DNA of 64,000 nucleotides from Neisseria animaloris. Its GTDB lineage: Bacteria > Pseudomonadota > Gammaproteobacteria > Burkholderiales > Neisseriaceae. A program made the translations under genes and the position numbers. Location of the stretch: assembly GCF_900637855.1 (NCBI RefSeq), contig NZ_LR134440.1, positions 1,922,001-1,986,000 on the forward strand, given 5' to 3'. The notes beneath the pieces were generated by a model. The model was not told where the DNA came from. It made no database searches and saw nothing but the letters and a program-made list of their open reading frames with translations. Below are positions 17,921 through 28,247 of this stretch, one piece after another. Position 1 is the first letter of the stretch. Each line of letters opens with the position of its first letter.

Positions 17921-19600
17921 ATGAGCGTCGGTTTATTAAGAGTATTGGTGCAAGGCCAAGTTATAGATGGAAATCAGGCAGAGCGGTATCAAGATGTATT
18001 AAAAGCGAATAAGCCTATTATTCCGATGTTGTTTGAAGAAGGGGTAGTTACACCAAAAGCATTGGGTGAATTACTTGCACGAGTGTTCAGTTATCCGTTA
18101 CTGGATCTCCGTCATTTTTCTCGTAATAACATTTTAATGGATGTTCTTACTGAAGAACAAATGCTGCAAAATCGTTGTGTGCCGATTTTTAGACGGGGTA
18201 GAAAAGTCTATTTGGCAGTATCTGATCCCACCCAAATTCAAAATTTTCAGAAAATTGCTTTTTCATCAGGTGTTTCAATTGACTTGGTTGTGGTATGTGA
18301 TGATCAGTTGAGTACATTATTGGAATGGTTAGGGCAGCGTTCCACCACTATTTTGAATGAAATAAGTAAGGAACAAGAAGCTGCCGCTCCTACACAAGCT
18401 CTTTATATTGATAATGAAGAAGCTGAAGATGGGCCAATTCCGCGCTTTATTCATAAAACTCTGTCTGACGCGCTTAATGCAGGAGCTTCAGATATCCACT
18501 TTGAATTTTATGAACAGATGGCACGGGTGCGTTTCCGTGTCGATGGGCAATTGCGTGAAGTTGTCCAGCCTCCAGTAGCAGTGAGAGGGCAATTGGCTTC
18601 GCGCATCAAAGTGATGGCAAGGTTGGATATTTCGGAAAAGCGTGTGCCCCAAGATGGACGTATTCAAATTGCCTTTCATAAGCATGGTCGTCCGATTGAT
18701 TTTCGTGTGAGTACGTTACCGACCTTGTTCGGTGAAAAAGTAGTAATGCGTATTTTGAATTCGGATACAGGGTCTTTAAATATTGATCAACTTGGTTTTG
18801 AACCTTTCCAAAAGGAAATGCTGTTGGAGGCTATTAACCGCCCTTATGGAATGGTGTTGGTTACCGGCCCGACAGGCTCGGGTAAAACGGTATCTCTTTA
18901 TACTTGTTTGAATATTTTAAATACAGAGAATGTTAACATTGCTACTGCAGAAGACCCTGCAGAAATTAACTTGCCGGGTATTAATCAGGTTAATGTGAAT
19001 GACAAACAAGGATTAACATTTGCTGCAGCTTTGAAAGCATTCCTACGTCAAGATCCGGATATTATTATGGTTGGTGAGATCCGAGACTTAGAAACAGCTG
19101 ATATTGCTATTAAGGCAGCGCAAACAGGACATATGGTATTTTCTACACTGCATACGAATAATGCACCAGCCACTTTGTCACGGATGTTAAATATGGGGGT
19201 GGCACCATTCAATATTGCCAGTTCGGTAAGTTTGATTATGGCTCAACGGTTATTGCGTCGATTATGTCCCTCTTGTAAAACTCCCATTGAACGTCCTCCT
19301 TTGGCAGCATTAAAGAAAGCGGGTTTTACTGATGAAGATTTAGCCAAAGACTGGACAATGTACCGTTCGGTTGGTTGCGATAGCTGTCGAGGTAAGGGTT
19401 ATAGAGGCCGTGCAGGTGTCTATGAAGTGATGCCTATTACTGAAGAAATGCAACGGGTAATCATGGAAAATGGCACTGAAGTTGATATTATGAATATGGC
19501 CTATAAAGAAGGTATGGTGGATCTGCGTCGTGCAGGTTTACTAAAAGTAATGCAAGGGATTACTTCATTAGAAGAAGTACTCGCACATACTAATGATTAA
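17921..19600 (+). CDS. pilF: Type IV pilus assembly ATPase PilF (PilB family)
   Basis: Hexameric cytoplasmic ATPase that powers pilus extension. The 559-residue protein has an N-terminal MshEN-like domain (about 1-150). The ATPase core shows Walker A GPTGSGKT, an Asp box, Walker [10 protein letters not shown] and His box. A tetracysteine zinc site (CPSC and CDSC, about residues 446-490) is typical of extension ATPases and absent from PilT/PilU. The start ATG follows a GGTAAG-type ribosome site. It begins a run with pilG and pilD, the standard Neisseria pilFGD region. Host-like codons but few uptake words. Confidence 0.96.
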   Translation: MSVGLLRVLVQGQVIDGNQAERYQDVLKANKPIIPMLFEEGVVTPKALGELLARVFSYPLLDLRHFSRNNILMDVLTEEQMLQNRCVPIFRRGRKVYLAVSDPTQIQNFQKIAFSSGVSIDLVVVCDDQLSTLLEWLGQRSTTILNEISKEQEAAAPTQALYIDNEEAEDGPIPRFIHKTLSDALNAGASDIHFEFYEQMARVRFRVDGQLREVVQPPVAVRGQLASRIKVMARLDISEKRVPQDGRIQIAFHKHGRPIDFRVSTLPTLFGEKVVMRILNSDTGSLNIDQLGFEPFQKEMLLEAINRPYGMVLVTGPTGSGKTVSLYTCLNILNTENVNIATAEDPAEINLPGINQVNVNDKQGLTFAAALKAFLRQDPDIIMVGEIRDLETADIAIKAAQTGHMVFSTLHTNNAPATLSRMLNMGVAPFNIASSVSLIMAQRLLRRLCPSCKTPIERPPLAALKKAGFTDEDLAKDWTMYRSVGCDSCRGKGYRGRAGVYEVMPITEEMQRVIMENGTEVDIMNMAYKEGMVDLRRAGLLKVMQGITSLEEVLAHTND

Positions 19601-19638
19601 TGAATCTGAAAACGTCGGAATTATTTTAAGGGGTAATT

Positions 19639-20877
19639 ATGAATCAAGTAAAGCAAGGTGGGCGTTCTGCTAAAGCAGATAAGGGTATACGTTTTAATTT
19701 TGAGGGTAGAAACACCGAAACCGAACAAATTGTACGCGGTGAAGTAGTGGCCAAAAATGAAGAGGAGGCTAAAAAAAAGCTGCAACGGCGCGGTATTAAG
19801 CCGTTGCGTGTTAGTAAAGTTAAAGCTGTTCGTAAAAAGCGCATTACACAAGAAGATATTACAGTATTTACCCGCCAACTTGCTACGATGATGAAAGCCG
19901 GATTGCCATTGATGCAGGCATTTGAGATTGTGGCAAGAGGTCACTCTAATCCTTCCATGACTCAGATGCTTATGCAGATTCGAGCAGATGTAGAGCAGGG
20001 GAGCGCACTGGGTAAAGCTTTCGCAAAGCATCCGAAGTATTTTGACCGGTTTTATTGTAATCTGATCGCTGCTGGTGAAGCCGGCGGTGTGTTAGAAAGT
20101 TTGCTGGATAAACTTGCTGTTTATAAGGAAAAAACCCAAGCGATTAAGAAGAAAGTGAAAAGTGCGCTTACTTATCCGATAGCTATTATCGTAGTGGCGA
20201 TAGTGCTGGTATTTATCATGATGGTGTTTGTTCTTCCTGCATTCGGTGAAGTATATAGTAACATGGGAGCAGAGCTGCCTGGACTAACACAAATTGTTAT
20301 GGATATGTCAAAGTTTTTTGTTGATTATGCTTGGGTAATGGTAGTTTCCATAATTGGTATAGGGTTTGGTTTATATAAATGGTATAAAAAATCTCCTGCT
20401 CTTCAAAAAAGAGCGGATGCCATGCTATTGAAACTGCCAATTTTTGGAGAGATTGTGAGGAAAGCGACAATTGCACGTTGGGCGCGTACTACGTCTACTT
20501 TATTTGCAGCCGGAGTACCTTTAGTTGAGGTGTTGGATTCTGTGGCCGGTGCTGCCGGTAATATCTTGTATGAAGAGGCTACGCACGATATTCGTGCTAA
20601 AGTAACACAAGGTTTGTCATTGACTTCCAGTATGCAGGGTACTGATATGTTCCCTAACATGGTACTTCAAATGGCGGCAATTGGTGAGGAATCTGGTTCA
20701 TTGGACGGCATGTTGAATAAGGTGGCTGAATTCTATGAAGATGAGGTAGACAATGCCGTGGCTCAATTATCTTCCTTGATGGAGCCGATAATTATGGTGG
20801 TACTTGGCTCAATTATTGGTGTGATCCTTGTTGCTATGTACTTGCCGTTGTTCAATTTGGGTAACGTGGTAGGTTAA
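19639..20877 (+). CDS. pilG: Type IV pilus inner-membrane platform protein PilG (PilC family)
   Basis: Polytopic inner-membrane protein on which the PilF ATPase acts. The 412 residues contain two type II secretion F domains, each entered by a conserved FTRQLATMMKAGLPLMQAF-like segment (about 72 and 275). Membrane spans lie near 180-210, 225-250 and 385-405. The start ATG at 19639 follows a strong AAGGGG ribosome site. It is 38 bases after pilF and directly before pilD. Named PilG in Neisseria; PilC in Pseudomonas. Confidence 0.95.
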   Translation: MNQVKQGGRSAKADKGIRFNFEGRNTETEQIVRGEVVAKNEEEAKKKLQRRGIKPLRVSKVKAVRKKRITQEDITVFTRQLATMMKAGLPLMQAFEIVARGHSNPSMTQMLMQIRADVEQGSALGKAFAKHPKYFDRFYCNLIAAGEAGGVLESLLDKLAVYKEKTQAIKKKVKSALTYPIAIIVVAIVLVFIMMVFVLPAFGEVYSNMGAELPGLTQIVMDMSKFFVDYAWVMVVSIIGIGFGLYKWYKKSPALQKRADAMLLKLPIFGEIVRKATIARWARTTSTLFAAGVPLVEVLDSVAGAAGNILYEEATHDIRAKVTQGLSLTSSMQGTDMFPNMVLQMAAIGEESGSLDGMLNKVAEFYEDEVDNAVAQLSSLMEPIIMVVLGSIIGVILVAMYLPLFNLGNVVG

Positions 20878-20881
20878 CGGT

Positions 20882-21745
20882 ATGCCTGAATGGATGAATC
20901 TCTGGGCACCCTTTGTGGTGCCTATTTCTGCATTATTTGGCTTGCTAGTAGGCAGTTTTTTAAATGTAGTAATTTACCGTGTACCAGTAATGATGGAGCG
21001 TGCTTGGACGGCATTTGCAAAAGAGCATCTTGGTCAGGTTTTGACCGAAGAAGAGCAACAGCCGTTTAATTTGATTAAACCTGATTCTCGTTGCCCTTCG
21101 TGCCAGTCCCCTGTAAAGGCTTGGCAAAATATCCCAGTACTCAGTTACCTGATGCTCGGTGGAAAGTGTGGGTCATGTCAAACACCCATCAGCAAACGTT
21201 ATCCTTTAGTAGAGTTGTTAACCGGTGCATTATTTGCAGTAGTTGCTTGGAAATATGGTTGGAGTATGACGACGTTGGGTGGTTTAATTTTAACCGCTAT
21301 GTTAATTGCTTTGACCTTTATTGATGCGGATACGCAATATCTTCCTGACCAACTTACACTACCTTTGGTTTGGCTGGGATTATTGTTTAATTTGAATGGT
21401 ATTTTTGTGCCTCTAACGTCGGCTGTTTTAGGTGCGGTTTGCGGCTACATGAGCTTGTGGCTGTTGTGCTACGCTTATAAATTGCTGACCGGAAAAATAG
21501 GCATGGGGGGCGGTGATTTTAAATTACTCGCTGCTCTGGGAGCATGGTTGGGGGTTAGTGTGTTGCCCGTTTTGATATTTATGGCTGCTTTAATTGGTTT
21601 AGTAGCCGCCGTTATCATGCGTGTGGCAAAAGGCCAGCAGTTTGCTTTCGGCCCCAGTTTGGCGATTGCAGGTTGGATAATATTTATTGCTAATGAGCAG
21701 GTTATGACTGTAGTCGGATGGTGGCTGAAAGCTTCGGGATTCTAA
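20882..21745 (+). CDS. pilD: Prepilin peptidase/N-methyltransferase PilD
   Basis: Cleaves and N-methylates type IV prepilins at the inner membrane. The 287-residue protein has the tetracysteine motif CPSCQSP...CGSCQTP (about residues 72-100) of bifunctional enzymes. It also has both catalytic aspartates, in TFIDADTQYLPD and GMGGGDFKLLAALG, and about eight membrane spans. Starts 4 bases after the pilG stop and is followed 3 bases on by coaE. Confidence 0.96.
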   Translation: MPEWMNLWAPFVVPISALFGLLVGSFLNVVIYRVPVMMERAWTAFAKEHLGQVLTEEEQQPFNLIKPDSRCPSCQSPVKAWQNIPVLSYLMLGGKCGSCQTPISKRYPLVELLTGALFAVVAWKYGWSMTTLGGLILTAMLIALTFIDADTQYLPDQLTLPLVWLGLLFNLNGIFVPLTSAVLGAVCGYMSLWLLCYAYKLLTGKIGMGGGDFKLLAALGAWLGVSVLPVLIFMAALIGLVAAVIMRVAKGQQFAFGPSLAIAGWIIFIANEQVMTVVGWWLKASGF

Positions 21746-21748
21746 ACC

Positions 21749-22369
21749 ATGACTTTTTGGGTGGGATTAACAGGTGGCATCGGCAGCGGCAAATCACAAG
21801 CAGCTGCCGAATTTCTCTATTTGGGCGTACCGGTGATTGACGTAGACGCAGTTAGCCGGGAACTGACCGCGGATAACGGAAAGGCCTTATCTGCTATTCA
21901 TGCGGCATTTGGTAGTGAAGTATTTAACCATGATGGCCGTTTGAATAGAGCTGTTTTACGTGATTTGGTTTTCAGACGGCCTGAAGCTAAAACACGACTT
22001 GAATCCATTATGTTTCCTCTTATTCTGTCTGAAGTCCGAGTTCTTCAAGAAAGTTGTGTTACTGTGTATGGAATAATTGATATTCCTTTGTTAATAGAGA
22101 AACCGGCATTTTTAGCATTGGTTGATAGAGTGTTGGTGATTGATGTTTCCGAACAAACGCAGATTGAACGTGTGCGTAGCCGTAGCGGTCTTAAAACTGA
22201 TGAAATTGAGCGGATTATGGCCGCGCAAGCCTGCCGTAAAGAGCGTTTGTTAGCTGCTGATGATGTCTTGACAAATGAAGGAATCTCTCAAGCCTTGGCA
22301 GCCAAGGTTCGTCAATTACACGGCTATTATCAGTCAAGGTTTTCTTATTTATCCAGAGTAACATCATGA
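21749..22369 (+). CDS. coaE: Dephospho-CoA kinase
   Basis: Last step of coenzyme A synthesis, phosphorylating dephospho-CoA. 206 residues with the P-loop GLTGGIGSGKS at the N-terminus, the acceptor-site IDVDAVSRELT, and LIDR-type lid residues (ERVRSRSGLKTDEIERI). It sits in the pilD-coaE-zapD-yacG order also seen around pilD in other Proteobacteria and overlaps zapD by four bases. An uptake word lies inside the gene near 21970. Confidence 0.96.
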   Translation: MTFWVGLTGGIGSGKSQAAAEFLYLGVPVIDVDAVSRELTADNGKALSAIHAAFGSEVFNHDGRLNRAVLRDLVFRRPEAKTRLESIMFPLILSEVRVLQESCVTVYGIIDIPLLIEKPAFLALVDRVLVIDVSEQTQIERVRSRSGLKTDEIERIMAAQACRKERLLAADDVLTNEGISQALAAKVRQLHGYYQSRFSYLSRVTS

Positions 22370-23133
22370 TTTATTTCGAGCATCCGTTGTCTGAGCGCGT
22401 GCGTAGTTTTTTACGTATCGAACATTTGTTTAATCGTTTTGATGCTGAATGTATTCGTGCCGATAGCCCTTGGGCCCATCATTTGGCCTTGTTTACTCTG
22501 TTCGAAATTATGGAGTGTGCGGGCAGGGCGGAATTGAAGTTGGATATTCTGCAAGAACTTGAGCGACAAAAGCAATTGTTGGTAAATAGCCGTTTGGTTG
22601 AACCGGAAGAGGCGGAAAAGCAGCGGCAGCAATTGCAAAAAACGGCAGAAAACTTGCAAGGCATACAGCAGAAATTCGGTCAGCATTTGCGTGAGAATGA
22701 TTGGCTGATGGCCATCAAACAACGAATGTTTGTGCCGGGTGGAACCAGCCCATTTGATTTGTCGTCTTATCACTTTTGGCAGCAGCTACCGTTTGAGCGA
22801 CGTTTGGCAGATTTGAAGAAGTGGATTGGCACATTACTGCCTACACAACAAGCGATTGCCCTTTTGCTCAATATCTTGCGCAGTAATACCCTTACCGTGG
22901 ATTGTGTGGCACAAAAAGGTAATTATCAGCGCAATAGCTTGGCGCAAAATATCCATATGCTGGTAATTGAAGTGGAACAACAAAGTTGTGCTTTGCCTGA
23001 AGTGTCGGCTAATAAATATTTCACTCATATCCGCTTTTTGGAAGCATCTCAAGAGCATGCGCGGGGTAGGCCGTTAAATCAAGATGTATCTTTCAAACTG
23101 GTTATGTGCAGTTTTGATCCTGTTGTGGAATGA
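22366..23133 (+). CDS. zapD: Cell division protein ZapD
   Basis: FtsZ-bundling protein of the YacF/DUF1342 family, acting at the cytosolic division ring. 255 residues starting MIYFEHPLSERVRSFLRIEHLF, the signature family start. It has a helical coiled region about 75-110 and the C-terminal beta region. ATGA-type overlap with coaE and a 3-base gap to yacG suggest a single transcript. Confidence 0.93.
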   Translation: MIYFEHPLSERVRSFLRIEHLFNRFDAECIRADSPWAHHLALFTLFEIMECAGRAELKLDILQELERQKQLLVNSRLVEPEEAEKQRQQLQKTAENLQGIQQKFGQHLRENDWLMAIKQRMFVPGGTSPFDLSSYHFWQQLPFERRLADLKKWIGTLLPTQQAIALLLNILRSNTLTVDCVAQKGNYQRNSLAQNIHMLVIEVEQQSCALPEVSANKYFTHIRFLEASQEHARGRPLNQDVSFKLVMCSFDPVVE

Positions 23134-23136
23134 ATT

Positions 23137-23325
23137 ATGAGCTCGGAAGTTACTATAGTAAATTGTCCGACTTGCGGTAAGCAAGTGGCGTGGACTACAG
23201 AAAACCAATATCGTCCGTTTTGTAGTGAGCGGTGTAAATTGATTGATTTGGGGGCATGGGCTAATGAAGATTACAATCTGCCCGCGCAAGAGGAAGAACC
23301 GCTATCGGATTTAATACGTCATTGA
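23137..23325 (+). CDS. yacG: DNA gyrase inhibitor YacG
   Basis: 62-residue zinc-finger protein that binds GyrB. The four zinc ligands are C10, C13, C29 and C33 (CPTC...CSERC), followed by the acidic tail and LGAWANEDY signature. Last gene of the pilD-coaE-zapD-yacG run; a DUS hairpin follows. Confidence 0.95.
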   Translation: MSSEVTIVNCPTCGKQVAWTTENQYRPFCSERCKLIDLGAWANEDYNLPAQEEEPLSDLIRH

Positions 23326-23338
23326 TGATCACAATCAG

Positions 23339-23361
23339 GCCGTCTGAAAATTTCAGACGGC
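23339..23361. terminator. DUS-pair hairpin terminator
   Basis: 11-base perfect arms almost without loop, between convergent yacG and the 23380 gene. Likely bidirectional. Confidence 0.75.
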
Positions 23362-23379
23362 TTCTTGCTATATTGAGTA

Positions 23380-23823
23380 TTAAGACATGCCGTTTTGTGA
23401 TACGGCATGCAAGTTTGCTTCAAAATTACTCAGGTCTACACCGGCTTGTTTGGCGGCTGTAATGACATCCGAAACAGCCATGCCGTTTTGAACTTGATGG
23501 TAAGCCCACAATAATGAGCTTCGGGTACCGGTGCGGCAGAAAGCAAGCGTGGGTATAGGTAAGGTTGCGAGTAGTTTTTGGAAAGTTGCTACATCATGGC
23601 CATTGATGGCAGGAGCAACAACAGGTTGGTGGACGGCTTGGTCGATTCCCGTATCAATAAGCCACTGTTTGAGTTGCTCGAAAGAAGGCTGATCATCGGC
23701 TTCGCCGTCAGGCCGATTGCAGATGATGCTGCGGATGCCGAGCTTTGCCGCTTCTTTAAGAAGATCGCTTTGAGTCAGCTGGGGAGAAATATAAAGATTG
23801 TCTGCCAGTTTCAAAATACTCAT
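23380..23823 (-). CDS. TIGR01244-family phosphatase/sulfurtransferase-like protein
   Basis: 147-residue protein of the dual-specificity-phosphatase-like family that in some bacteria is fused to a beta-lactamase-fold hydrolase. The active-site loop is CRTGTRS (C-x5-R), preceded by IICNRPDGEADDQP and FLATLPIPTLAF-type strands. Substrate unknown; members are linked to sulfide detoxification by context in other organisms, not by anything seen here. Single gene, no fused second domain. Confidence 0.8.
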   Translation of the reverse strand: MSILKLADNLYISPQLTQSDLLKEAAKLGIRSIICNRPDGEADDQPSFEQLKQWLIDTGIDQAVHQPVVAPAINGHDVATFQKLLATLPIPTLAFCRTGTRSSLLWAYHQVQNGMAVSDVITAAKQAGVDLSNFEANLHAVSQNGMS

Positions 23824-23890
23824 TAGAGGCTCCTTTTATCATTGGTCGTGTAGACGGCTTATGATACTGCGGCCGTCTGAAAGATTAAAT

Positions 23891-25648
23891 TTAACGGTTT
23901 GGTTGCAACCAGTTTTCCAATAAGTGACGGTGGGTAATTTGCAAAATAGCAGTATCGGTTTGTGCGGCCTGTACGGTCAATTCGGTTTCACGTAATACGC
24001 CGTGGCGGAAGTAGTGCACTTGGATTTTTTCTCCAACCGAAAATTGTGCCCACTGCTGCTCAAAGGCGGTGCAGGCAAAGCCATTCAAAGCAATGATGCG
24101 GTCTTGCGGGCATAATGCAGCATTTTCGGCACTACCTCCGTTGAGAACATGAGTCAAGGTGATGCTGTCGCCATTTTGTTTAAACCGTGCCCCGAAGTCG
24201 GGAATTGGTTCGGTGTTAGGCAGCCATTTCTCAGCCAAGCCTCCTCCGTGATGGCGTGGAGCTGCCTGCCAGTGCAAAGCGAGACCTGTTTTTTCCAAGC
24301 AGGTTGCTAAAGGCAGGTCTTCAGTGGAATATAAGGCCATCTGAAAAAATTCTTCTAAATCCAAACCGGTGATCTGTTGGCATCGTACTTGCCATTGTTT
24401 TTCAGGGATGCCTTGCCGGGTTTCTTGCCAGTCGAGGTAAAGCTGCTGCATAACATTATCAAGGCTTTGTTCGCCGTTGCTATTTTGTCTGATAAGTAAG
24501 TCTAGGCATAAAGCGGCCAGAGCACCTTTCTGATAATAGCTGACAATGGCATTAGGGCTGTTTTCGTCTTGTTTGTAATATTTGTTCCATGCAGTAAAGC
24601 TGGATTCCGCAAGTGTTTGTTTCAGACGGCCTGATCCTTGCTGCACCCGAGTGATATTTCGGGCAAGTAGTTTCAAATATGCTTCGGGCGAGATCACGCC
24701 GCTTTTTACCAATATCAAATCATCGTAATAAGAAGTAATCCCTTCAAACGCCCATAATTGTTCCGTGTAACTTTCACTGTTTAAATGGTACGGTACAAAT
24801 GCTGCAGGTTTGATGGATTTGACATTCCATGCGTGGAAATATTCGTGGCTGAATAAACCGAGCAATTGGGTGTAGTCATCATTTGCTTCTTTCATGCCTA
24901 GAGGAGGGAGGCTGTTGCGATCGGCAAGCAAAGCAGTACTGCTGATATGTTCCAAACCACCATAAATCTTATCGCCGACATGCAATAAAAACAGATACTG
25001 CTGAAAAGGGGCAGGAGAAGGGAACATGTTCAAAGCGGTTCGGCAGATTTTCTGAATGTCGTCGATTAAGCGGTTGCGGTCAAAATCCGGATAGTGGCCG
25101 CTGATTGCTATACGGTGTGCGATACCACCGGCTTCAAAATCCAGTGTTTCAAAATGACCCAATTCAAAAGGGTGGTCAATCAATTCATAGTAAGAGGCCG
25201 TCTGAAAAGTATGGCTTTCGGAAGAGGGTAGCGTAGTGGCTATTTGCCACGTTTCAGGTAAGCCATCAAATGTAATTTGATGTAGCTGTTGCTCGAGACC
25301 AGCTATTTTGAGGAACAGACAGGCCCCGTCAAAAAAACCACGGTCAACCGTTAAGAAAGAGCTTCTGACGGATAAATCATAGGCATAAACTGTGTAGTAA
25401 ATTTGCCACTCTCCACTTTTTGCTTCTGTTTGCCAAACATTTTTTGCAGTTTGGGTGATTTCAGCCGGTTGGCCGTTACACATTGCCTTTATCTCAATAA
25501 TATTGCGGGAAAAATCACGGATTAGATAGCTGCCGGGAACCCAGTTTGGCAAGCTTATATGTAAAGGATTGTTATTGCTCAGGGAGAGGCTTAAACATAT
25601 TTTCCATGTATGTTTCAGAGTATTAGGTTTTATTTGATAGCAAAGCAT
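23891..25648 (-). CDS. M61-family peptidase with PDZ domain
   Basis: 585-residue metallopeptidase resembling glycyl aminopeptidases. It has an N-terminal beta domain (about 1-170), the zinc motif HEYFHAWNVKSIKP (HExxH, about residue 267), a downstream Glu helix (EQLWAFEGITSYYDD), and a C-terminal PDZ domain (about 470-560). No signal peptide is evident, so a cytoplasmic location is likely. Single gene divergent from the cbb3 operon; a possible FNR site lies in the shared upstream region. Confidence 0.88.
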   Translation of the reverse strand: MLCYQIKPNTLKHTWKICLSLSLSNNNPLHISLPNWVPGSYLIRDFSRNIIEIKAMCNGQPAEITQTAKNVWQTEAKSGEWQIYYTVYAYDLSVRSSFLTVDRGFFDGACLFLKIAGLEQQLHQITFDGLPETWQIATTLPSSESHTFQTASYYELIDHPFELGHFETLDFEAGGIAHRIAISGHYPDFDRNRLIDDIQKICRTALNMFPSPAPFQQYLFLLHVGDKIYGGLEHISSTALLADRNSLPPLGMKEANDDYTQLLGLFSHEYFHAWNVKSIKPAAFVPYHLNSESYTEQLWAFEGITSYYDDLILVKSGVISPEAYLKLLARNITRVQQGSGRLKQTLAESSFTAWNKYYKQDENSPNAIVSYYQKGALAALCLDLLIRQNSNGEQSLDNVMQQLYLDWQETRQGIPEKQWQVRCQQITGLDLEEFFQMALYSTEDLPLATCLEKTGLALHWQAAPRHHGGGLAEKWLPNTEPIPDFGARFKQNGDSITLTHVLNGGSAENAALCPQDRIIALNGFACTAFEQQWAQFSVGEKIQVHYFRHGVLRETELTVQAAQTDTAILQITHRHLLENWLQPNR

Positions 25649-25973
25649 AACTATTCTTTTTTTGTTAAGTTTTGTGTGTTGGGTTGAAAGGATTTGATTT
25701 CAGTCAAGAAACATAATGTAACTAACCTATAATCTAACAAAATATGACCGAAAGCAACCTTGTAAAAACCGCAAAAAATGCCGATTTCTGATGATTTGGC
25801 TTGGTGCAGTAAAGGTTTTGATTTAAAATGCGCCGATTAAGCTTCTGTTCGGCGTAAGTAAATCTTAACTGCCGACGGTGTTAAATTAAGAAAAATCGGG
25901 TATATCTTTGGTTGTGTTTGAGCAGGCCGAAGCAAACCGATGGTGTTAATTGCCATGTTTAATGGAGATCCTC
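25649..25973. other. Divergent promoter region, M61 peptidase / ccoN
   Basis: Contains a near-consensus FNR box (25694-25707) and otherwise no coding sequence. About 325 bases. Confidence 0.55.
25694..25707. promoter_or_regulatory. Candidate FNR box
   Basis: TTGATTTCAGTCAA matches the consensus TTGAT-N4-ATCAA with one mismatch. It is 267 bases before ccoN and 46 bases before the divergent M61 gene. Oxygen control of cbb3 oxidase would make sense, but the distance to ccoN is long. Confidence 0.35.
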
Positions 25974-27410
25974 ATGGAAACGCAAACTTATAACTACAAA
26001 GTGGTGCGCCAGTTTGCCATCATGACTGTAGTTTGGGGCATTGTAGGCATGTTGGTCGGTGTGATTATCGCAGCCCAACTGTTTGCGCCTGCTTTGGATT
26101 TGTCGAATATTGGGCCGTGGTTTCACTTCGGCCGCTTGCGTCCGCTACATACGAATGCCGTTATTTTCGCATTCGGAGGTTGCGGTTTGTTTGCTACTTC
26201 TTATTATGTAGTGCAGCGCACATGTAATGTACGTTTGTTTGGCGGTAAATTTTTACCGGCATTCACGTTTTGGGGCTGGCAGCTTGTTATTGTTCTGGCC
26301 GCCATCACTTTGCCTTTGGGTTATACCCAAGGTAAAGAATATGCAGAATTGGAATGGCCGATTGATATTCTGATTGCATTGGTGTGGGTTGCTTATGCAG
26401 TAGTATTTTTCGGCACGATCGCCACACGTAAAATCAAGCATATTTATGTGGCTAACTGGTTTTACGGAGCATTTATTTTAGCAGTTGCTTTGTTGCATAT
26501 CGTAAACAATATCAGTATTCCTTCTGGCATGATGAAATCTTACCCTGTGTATTCAGGTGCGATTGATGCAATGGTTCAATGGTGGTACGGGCATAATGCC
26601 GTAGGTTTCTTCTTAACCGCAGCCTTTTTGGGCATGATGTATTATTTTGTGCCGAAGCAGGCAGGTCGTCCTGTTTATTCTTACCGCTTATCAGTAGTTC
26701 ACTTCTGGGCGTTGATTTTTACCTATATGTGGGCGGGGCCGCACCATCTGCATTACACAGCATTGCCTGACTGGACACAGTCACTCGGTATGGTGCTGTC
26801 TTTGATTCTGTTTGCGCCGTCTTGGGGCGGTATGATTAACGGTATCATGACTTTGTCGGGTGCTTGGCATAAGCTGCGCACAGATCCGATTTTGAAGTTT
26901 TTGGTAGTGTCTTTGTCTTTTTACGGTATGTCTACGTTTGAAGGCCCGATGATGTCTATTAAAACGGTCAATGCTTTGAGCCACTATACCGACTGGACCG
27001 TCGGACACGTTCATTCCGGTGCTCTTGGTTGGGTGGGTTTCATCACTATCGGCTCTATCTATTATTTAATCCCGCGTTTATTTGGCCGTAAAGAAATGTA
27101 TAGCATCAAACTGATTGAAGCACATTTTTGGATTGCCACGATTGGTGTTGTACTTTACATCGCTTCTATGTGGATTTCCGGTGTGATGCAAGGTTTGATG
27201 TGGGGTGCTTTGAATGATGACGGTACTTTGACCTACTCTTTTGTAGAATCTGTAAAACGCAGTATTCCTTTCTATGTTATTCGTTTTGCCGGCGGTCTGT
27301 TGTATTTGAGCGGCATGTTCCTGATGGCTTACAACGTTTATCGTACTGCTGTTGGCGGTAAACCTGTGGATGCTGAAATTCCTGCTGTTTCTCAAGCGCA
27401 ACATCATTAA
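25974..27410 (+). CDS. ccoN: cbb3 cytochrome c oxidase subunit I
   Basis: Catalytic heme-copper subunit of the high-affinity oxidase. 478 residues with about twelve membrane spans. Heme and copper histidines are visible in [28 protein letters not shown] and HVHSGALGW. The ATG at 25974 with a GGAG site is chosen over an in-frame TTG at 25950. It heads ccoN-ccoO-ccoQ-ccoP, the only terminal oxidase of pathogenic Neisseria. The assembly genes ccoGHIS are not in this window. Confidence 0.96.
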   Translation: METQTYNYKVVRQFAIMTVVWGIVGMLVGVIIAAQLFAPALDLSNIGPWFHFGRLRPLHTNAVIFAFGGCGLFATSYYVVQRTCNVRLFGGKFLPAFTFWGWQLVIVLAAITLPLGYTQGKEYAELEWPIDILIALVWVAYAVVFFGTIATRKIKHIYVANWFYGAFILAVALLHIVNNISIPSGMMKSYPVYSGAIDAMVQWWYGHNAVGFFLTAAFLGMMYYFVPKQAGRPVYSYRLSVVHFWALIFTYMWAGPHHLHYTALPDWTQSLGMVLSLILFAPSWGGMINGIMTLSGAWHKLRTDPILKFLVVSLSFYGMSTFEGPMMSIKTVNALSHYTDWTVGHVHSGALGWVGFITIGSIYYLIPRLFGRKEMYSIKLIEAHFWIATIGVVLYIASMWISGVMQGLMWGALNDDGTLTYSFVESVKRSIPFYVIRFAGGLLYLSGMFLMAYNVYRTAVGGKPVDAEIPAVSQAQHH

Positions 27411-27436
27411 AAACACAAGAAAGACAGGCTACCAAA

Positions 27437-28048
27437 ATGAAATTACAACAATTAGCTGAAGAAAAAGTCGGTGCATTAATTTTGTTTACCTTCTTGGTAA
27501 TCAGCGTCGGCCTTCTGATTGAAGTTGTGCCGCTGTTTTTTACCAAGTCGGTAACGGAACCGATTAAGGGTATAAAGCCTTACAATGCGCTGCAAGTAGC
27601 GGGCCGCGATATTTATGTACGTGAAGGTTGTTATAACTGTCACTCACAAATGATTCGTCCTTTCCGTGCGGAAACCGAACGTTACGGTCACTATTCTGTT
27701 GGTGGTGAGTCAGTATACGATCGTCCATTCCAATGGGGGTCTAAACGTACAGGTCCGGATTTGGCGCGAGTCGGTGGTCGCTACTCAGATGAATGGCACC
27801 GTATCCATTTGTTGAATCCGCGTGATGTCGTTCCTGAATCCAATATGCCTGCATTCCCGTGGTTGGCACGTAACAAAGTGGATATTGAAGCTACTGTTAG
27901 CAATATGAAAGCCTTACGTGCGGTCGGTACACCTTACAGTGATGAAGAAATTGAAAAAGCCCCACAAGAGTTGGCTAATAAATCAGAGCTGGATGCAGTA
28001 ATTGCGTATTTGCAAGGTTTGGGCTTGGCATTGAAAAACGTAAGGTAA
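27437..28048 (+). CDS. ccoO: cbb3 oxidase monoheme cytochrome c subunit
   Basis: 203-residue subunit II. One N-terminal membrane anchor (about 15-35) is followed by a periplasmic domain with a single heme site CYNCH in [14 protein letters not shown] and a methionine ligand in [10 protein letters not shown]. Spaced 26 bases after ccoN with its own ribosome site. Confidence 0.96.
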   Translation: MKLQQLAEEKVGALILFTFLVISVGLLIEVVPLFFTKSVTEPIKGIKPYNALQVAGRDIYVREGCYNCHSQMIRPFRAETERYGHYSVGGESVYDRPFQWGSKRTGPDLARVGGRYSDEWHRIHLLNPRDVVPESNMPAFPWLARNKVDIEATVSNMKALRAVGTPYSDEEIEKAPQELANKSELDAVIAYLQGLGLALKNVR

Positions 28049-28052
28049 CATC

Positions 28053-28217
28053 ATGGATATTAACTGGGTGCGCTCGCTATTTACCATATGGGTGTTTGTA
28101 AGCTTTTTATTGGTTTTGTATATCGTACTAAACAAGCGCAATAAGCAAAACTACAGTGATGCAGCAAACAGCATTATGGAGGATAACGATACCCCTGATG
28201 ATAAGAGCGGGCGCTGA
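28053..28217 (+). CDS. ccoQ: cbb3 oxidase subunit CcoQ
   Basis: 54-residue single-span protein starting MDINWVRSLFTIWVFVSF, with a hydrophobic helix (about 8-26) and a charged tail NKRNKQNYSDAAN. It lies 4 bases after ccoO and 30 before ccoP, exactly the CcoQ position. Stabilises the oxidase complex in other bacteria. Confidence 0.92.
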   Translation: MDINWVRSLFTIWVFVSFLLVLYIVLNKRNKQNYSDAANSIMEDNDTPDDKSGR

Positions 28218-28247
28218 CCAGTAATACCGTGATAACGGAGTAAAATA

